Source: CAYFJV01 sp964460605 (GTDB taxonomy: Archaea; Nanobdellota; Nanobdellia; Woesearchaeales; GW2011-AR9). From it: a DNA stretch of 22,969 bases. Position 1 is the stretch's first letter. Each line of letters starts with the position of its first letter. The stretch covers positions 1 through 22,969 of the forward strand of contig CAYWPT010000013.1 in the NCBI GenBank assembly GCA_964460605.1, given 5' to 3'. Position numbers and translations under genes: made by a program. This document shows positions 22,498 to 22,969 of this stretch, one piece after another. A model generated the notes under the pieces. That model was not told where the DNA came from, did not search any database, and saw only the letters and a list, made by a program, of their open reading frames with translations.

Positions 22498-22534
22498 ATC
22501 TTTATTGTTTATTATGCTATTTTAAAAAAAAAAA

Positions 22535-22969
22535 TCAAACCTTATCAACAGCTTTTTCATGAATACTCACTGCCCTTCCTGACGGATCGTCCATTCCTTC
22601 AAATTGTTTGCTCCAACGATAGGCTGTTGGTGTTGAACAAGCAATAGATGGTCCAACTTCTATAGTCAATACAGCAGATTCACTAGGATAAAATCCTTCA
22701 AAGATTTCTCTATAAAGGTATCCCTCTTTAGTTACTGGAGTATGCACTGGAAAACGTTCTTTTGCTTTTCCAAACAATTCATCGCTTATTTTTTCTTCAG
22801 CATAAGCTTTTAATGAATCAACCCAATCATATCCGACCCCATCAGAGAATTGTTCTTTCTGACGTAAGAGTACTGAATCTGGTAAAAAACCAGCAAATGC
22901 TTTTCTAAGGACATCTTTTTCTGCTTTTGATCCTGAACACATTTTATCTTCTGGATCAAAACCCATAGC
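22535..22969 (-). CDS. asnB: Asparagine synthetase B, C-terminal part (cut by window edge)
   Basis: Glutamine-dependent asparagine synthetase makes Asn from Asp, Gln and ATP. Only the last ~144 residues of the synthetase domain are in the window: GFDPEDKMCSGSKAEKDVLR, then LPDSVLLRQKEQFSDGVGYD, which is the conserved R-x-K-x-Q-F-S-D-G-V-G-Y block of AsnB. The C-terminal DPSGRAVSIHEKA also matches E. coli-type AsnB. The Met near 22966 is internal; the reading frame continues past the edge. The stop is TGA. Same strand and just upstream of asnS. Confidence 0.9.
   Translation of the reverse strand, partial: AMGFDPEDKMCSGSKAEKDVLRKAFAGFLPDSVLLRQKEQFSDGVGYDWVDSLKAYAEEKISDELFGKAKERFPVHTPVTKEGYLYREIFEGFYPSESAVLTIEVGPSIACSTPTAYRWSKQFEGMDDPSGRAVSIHEKAVDKV

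Noticed and set aside
1..22969. CRISPR arrays, rRNA genes or known insertion sequences
   Set aside because: No regularly spaced repeats, no rRNA-like stretches and no transposase genes were seen.

Overview
The window is AT-rich DNA from an archaeon, most likely a small-genome DPANN lineage of the Woesearchaeota/Pacearchaeota type. Archaeal markers are a class I CCA-adding enzyme, RadB, the archaeal MBF1 zinc-ribbon/HTH factor, an NFACT-R protein, an archaeal-type uS2, a type IV pilin-like signal and STT3-like GT-C glycosyltransferases. A TATA box commonly lies 25-30 nt before the start codon, which points to leaderless transcripts. The lineage is inferred from gene content; no 16S rRNA is present.

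Layout. 1-2.5 kb: end of an unknown Zn-binding protein, cca, a zinc-ribbon protein, a 36-aa membrane microprotein and a GNAT acetyltransferase. 2.76-2.88 kb: tRNA-Arg(GCG) interrupted by 47 nt near the D arm. 3-5.8 kb: two unknown proteins, a stand-alone NFACT-R protein and a pilin-like protein. 5.85-8.5 kb: Nudix hydrolase, uS2, two small membrane proteins translated in tandem, and RadB. 8.6-15.75 kb: a same-strand envelope glycosylation block (two related GT-C proteins, a GT2 transferase, a membrane thioredoxin, a GT39-like transferase, a PAP2 lipid phosphatase). 18.5-22.97 kb: MBF1, a small membrane protein, adenylate kinase, TruD, AsnRS and the 3' part of asnB.

The most unusual part is 15.68-18.55 kb. 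The last 76 bp of the PAP2 gene (from the catalytic His codon to the last sense codon) are repeated at 18472-18547 with 4 mismatches, directly after a three-gene cassette and overlapping the end of the convergent MBF1 gene. The simplest reading is that PAP2 and MBF1 were once convergent neighbours, and that a ~2.7 kb cassette was inserted at the PAP2 3' end, bringing a replacement 3' end for the gene and leaving the old one stranded. The cassette encodes a MoaA-like radical SAM enzyme, a fusion of a nucleoside-diphosphate-kinase fold to an HD phosphohydrolase domain, and a Nudix hydrolase. All three families act on nucleotides, so the cassette is a candidate for making, activating and clearing a modified nucleotide. 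It could serve defence, an unknown cofactor or nucleotide-sugar chemistry; the sequence alone does not decide. The radical SAM gene has a damaged or unusual 5' end: an in-frame TGA five codons after the ATG that follows its TATA box, or alternatively a one-base frameshift.
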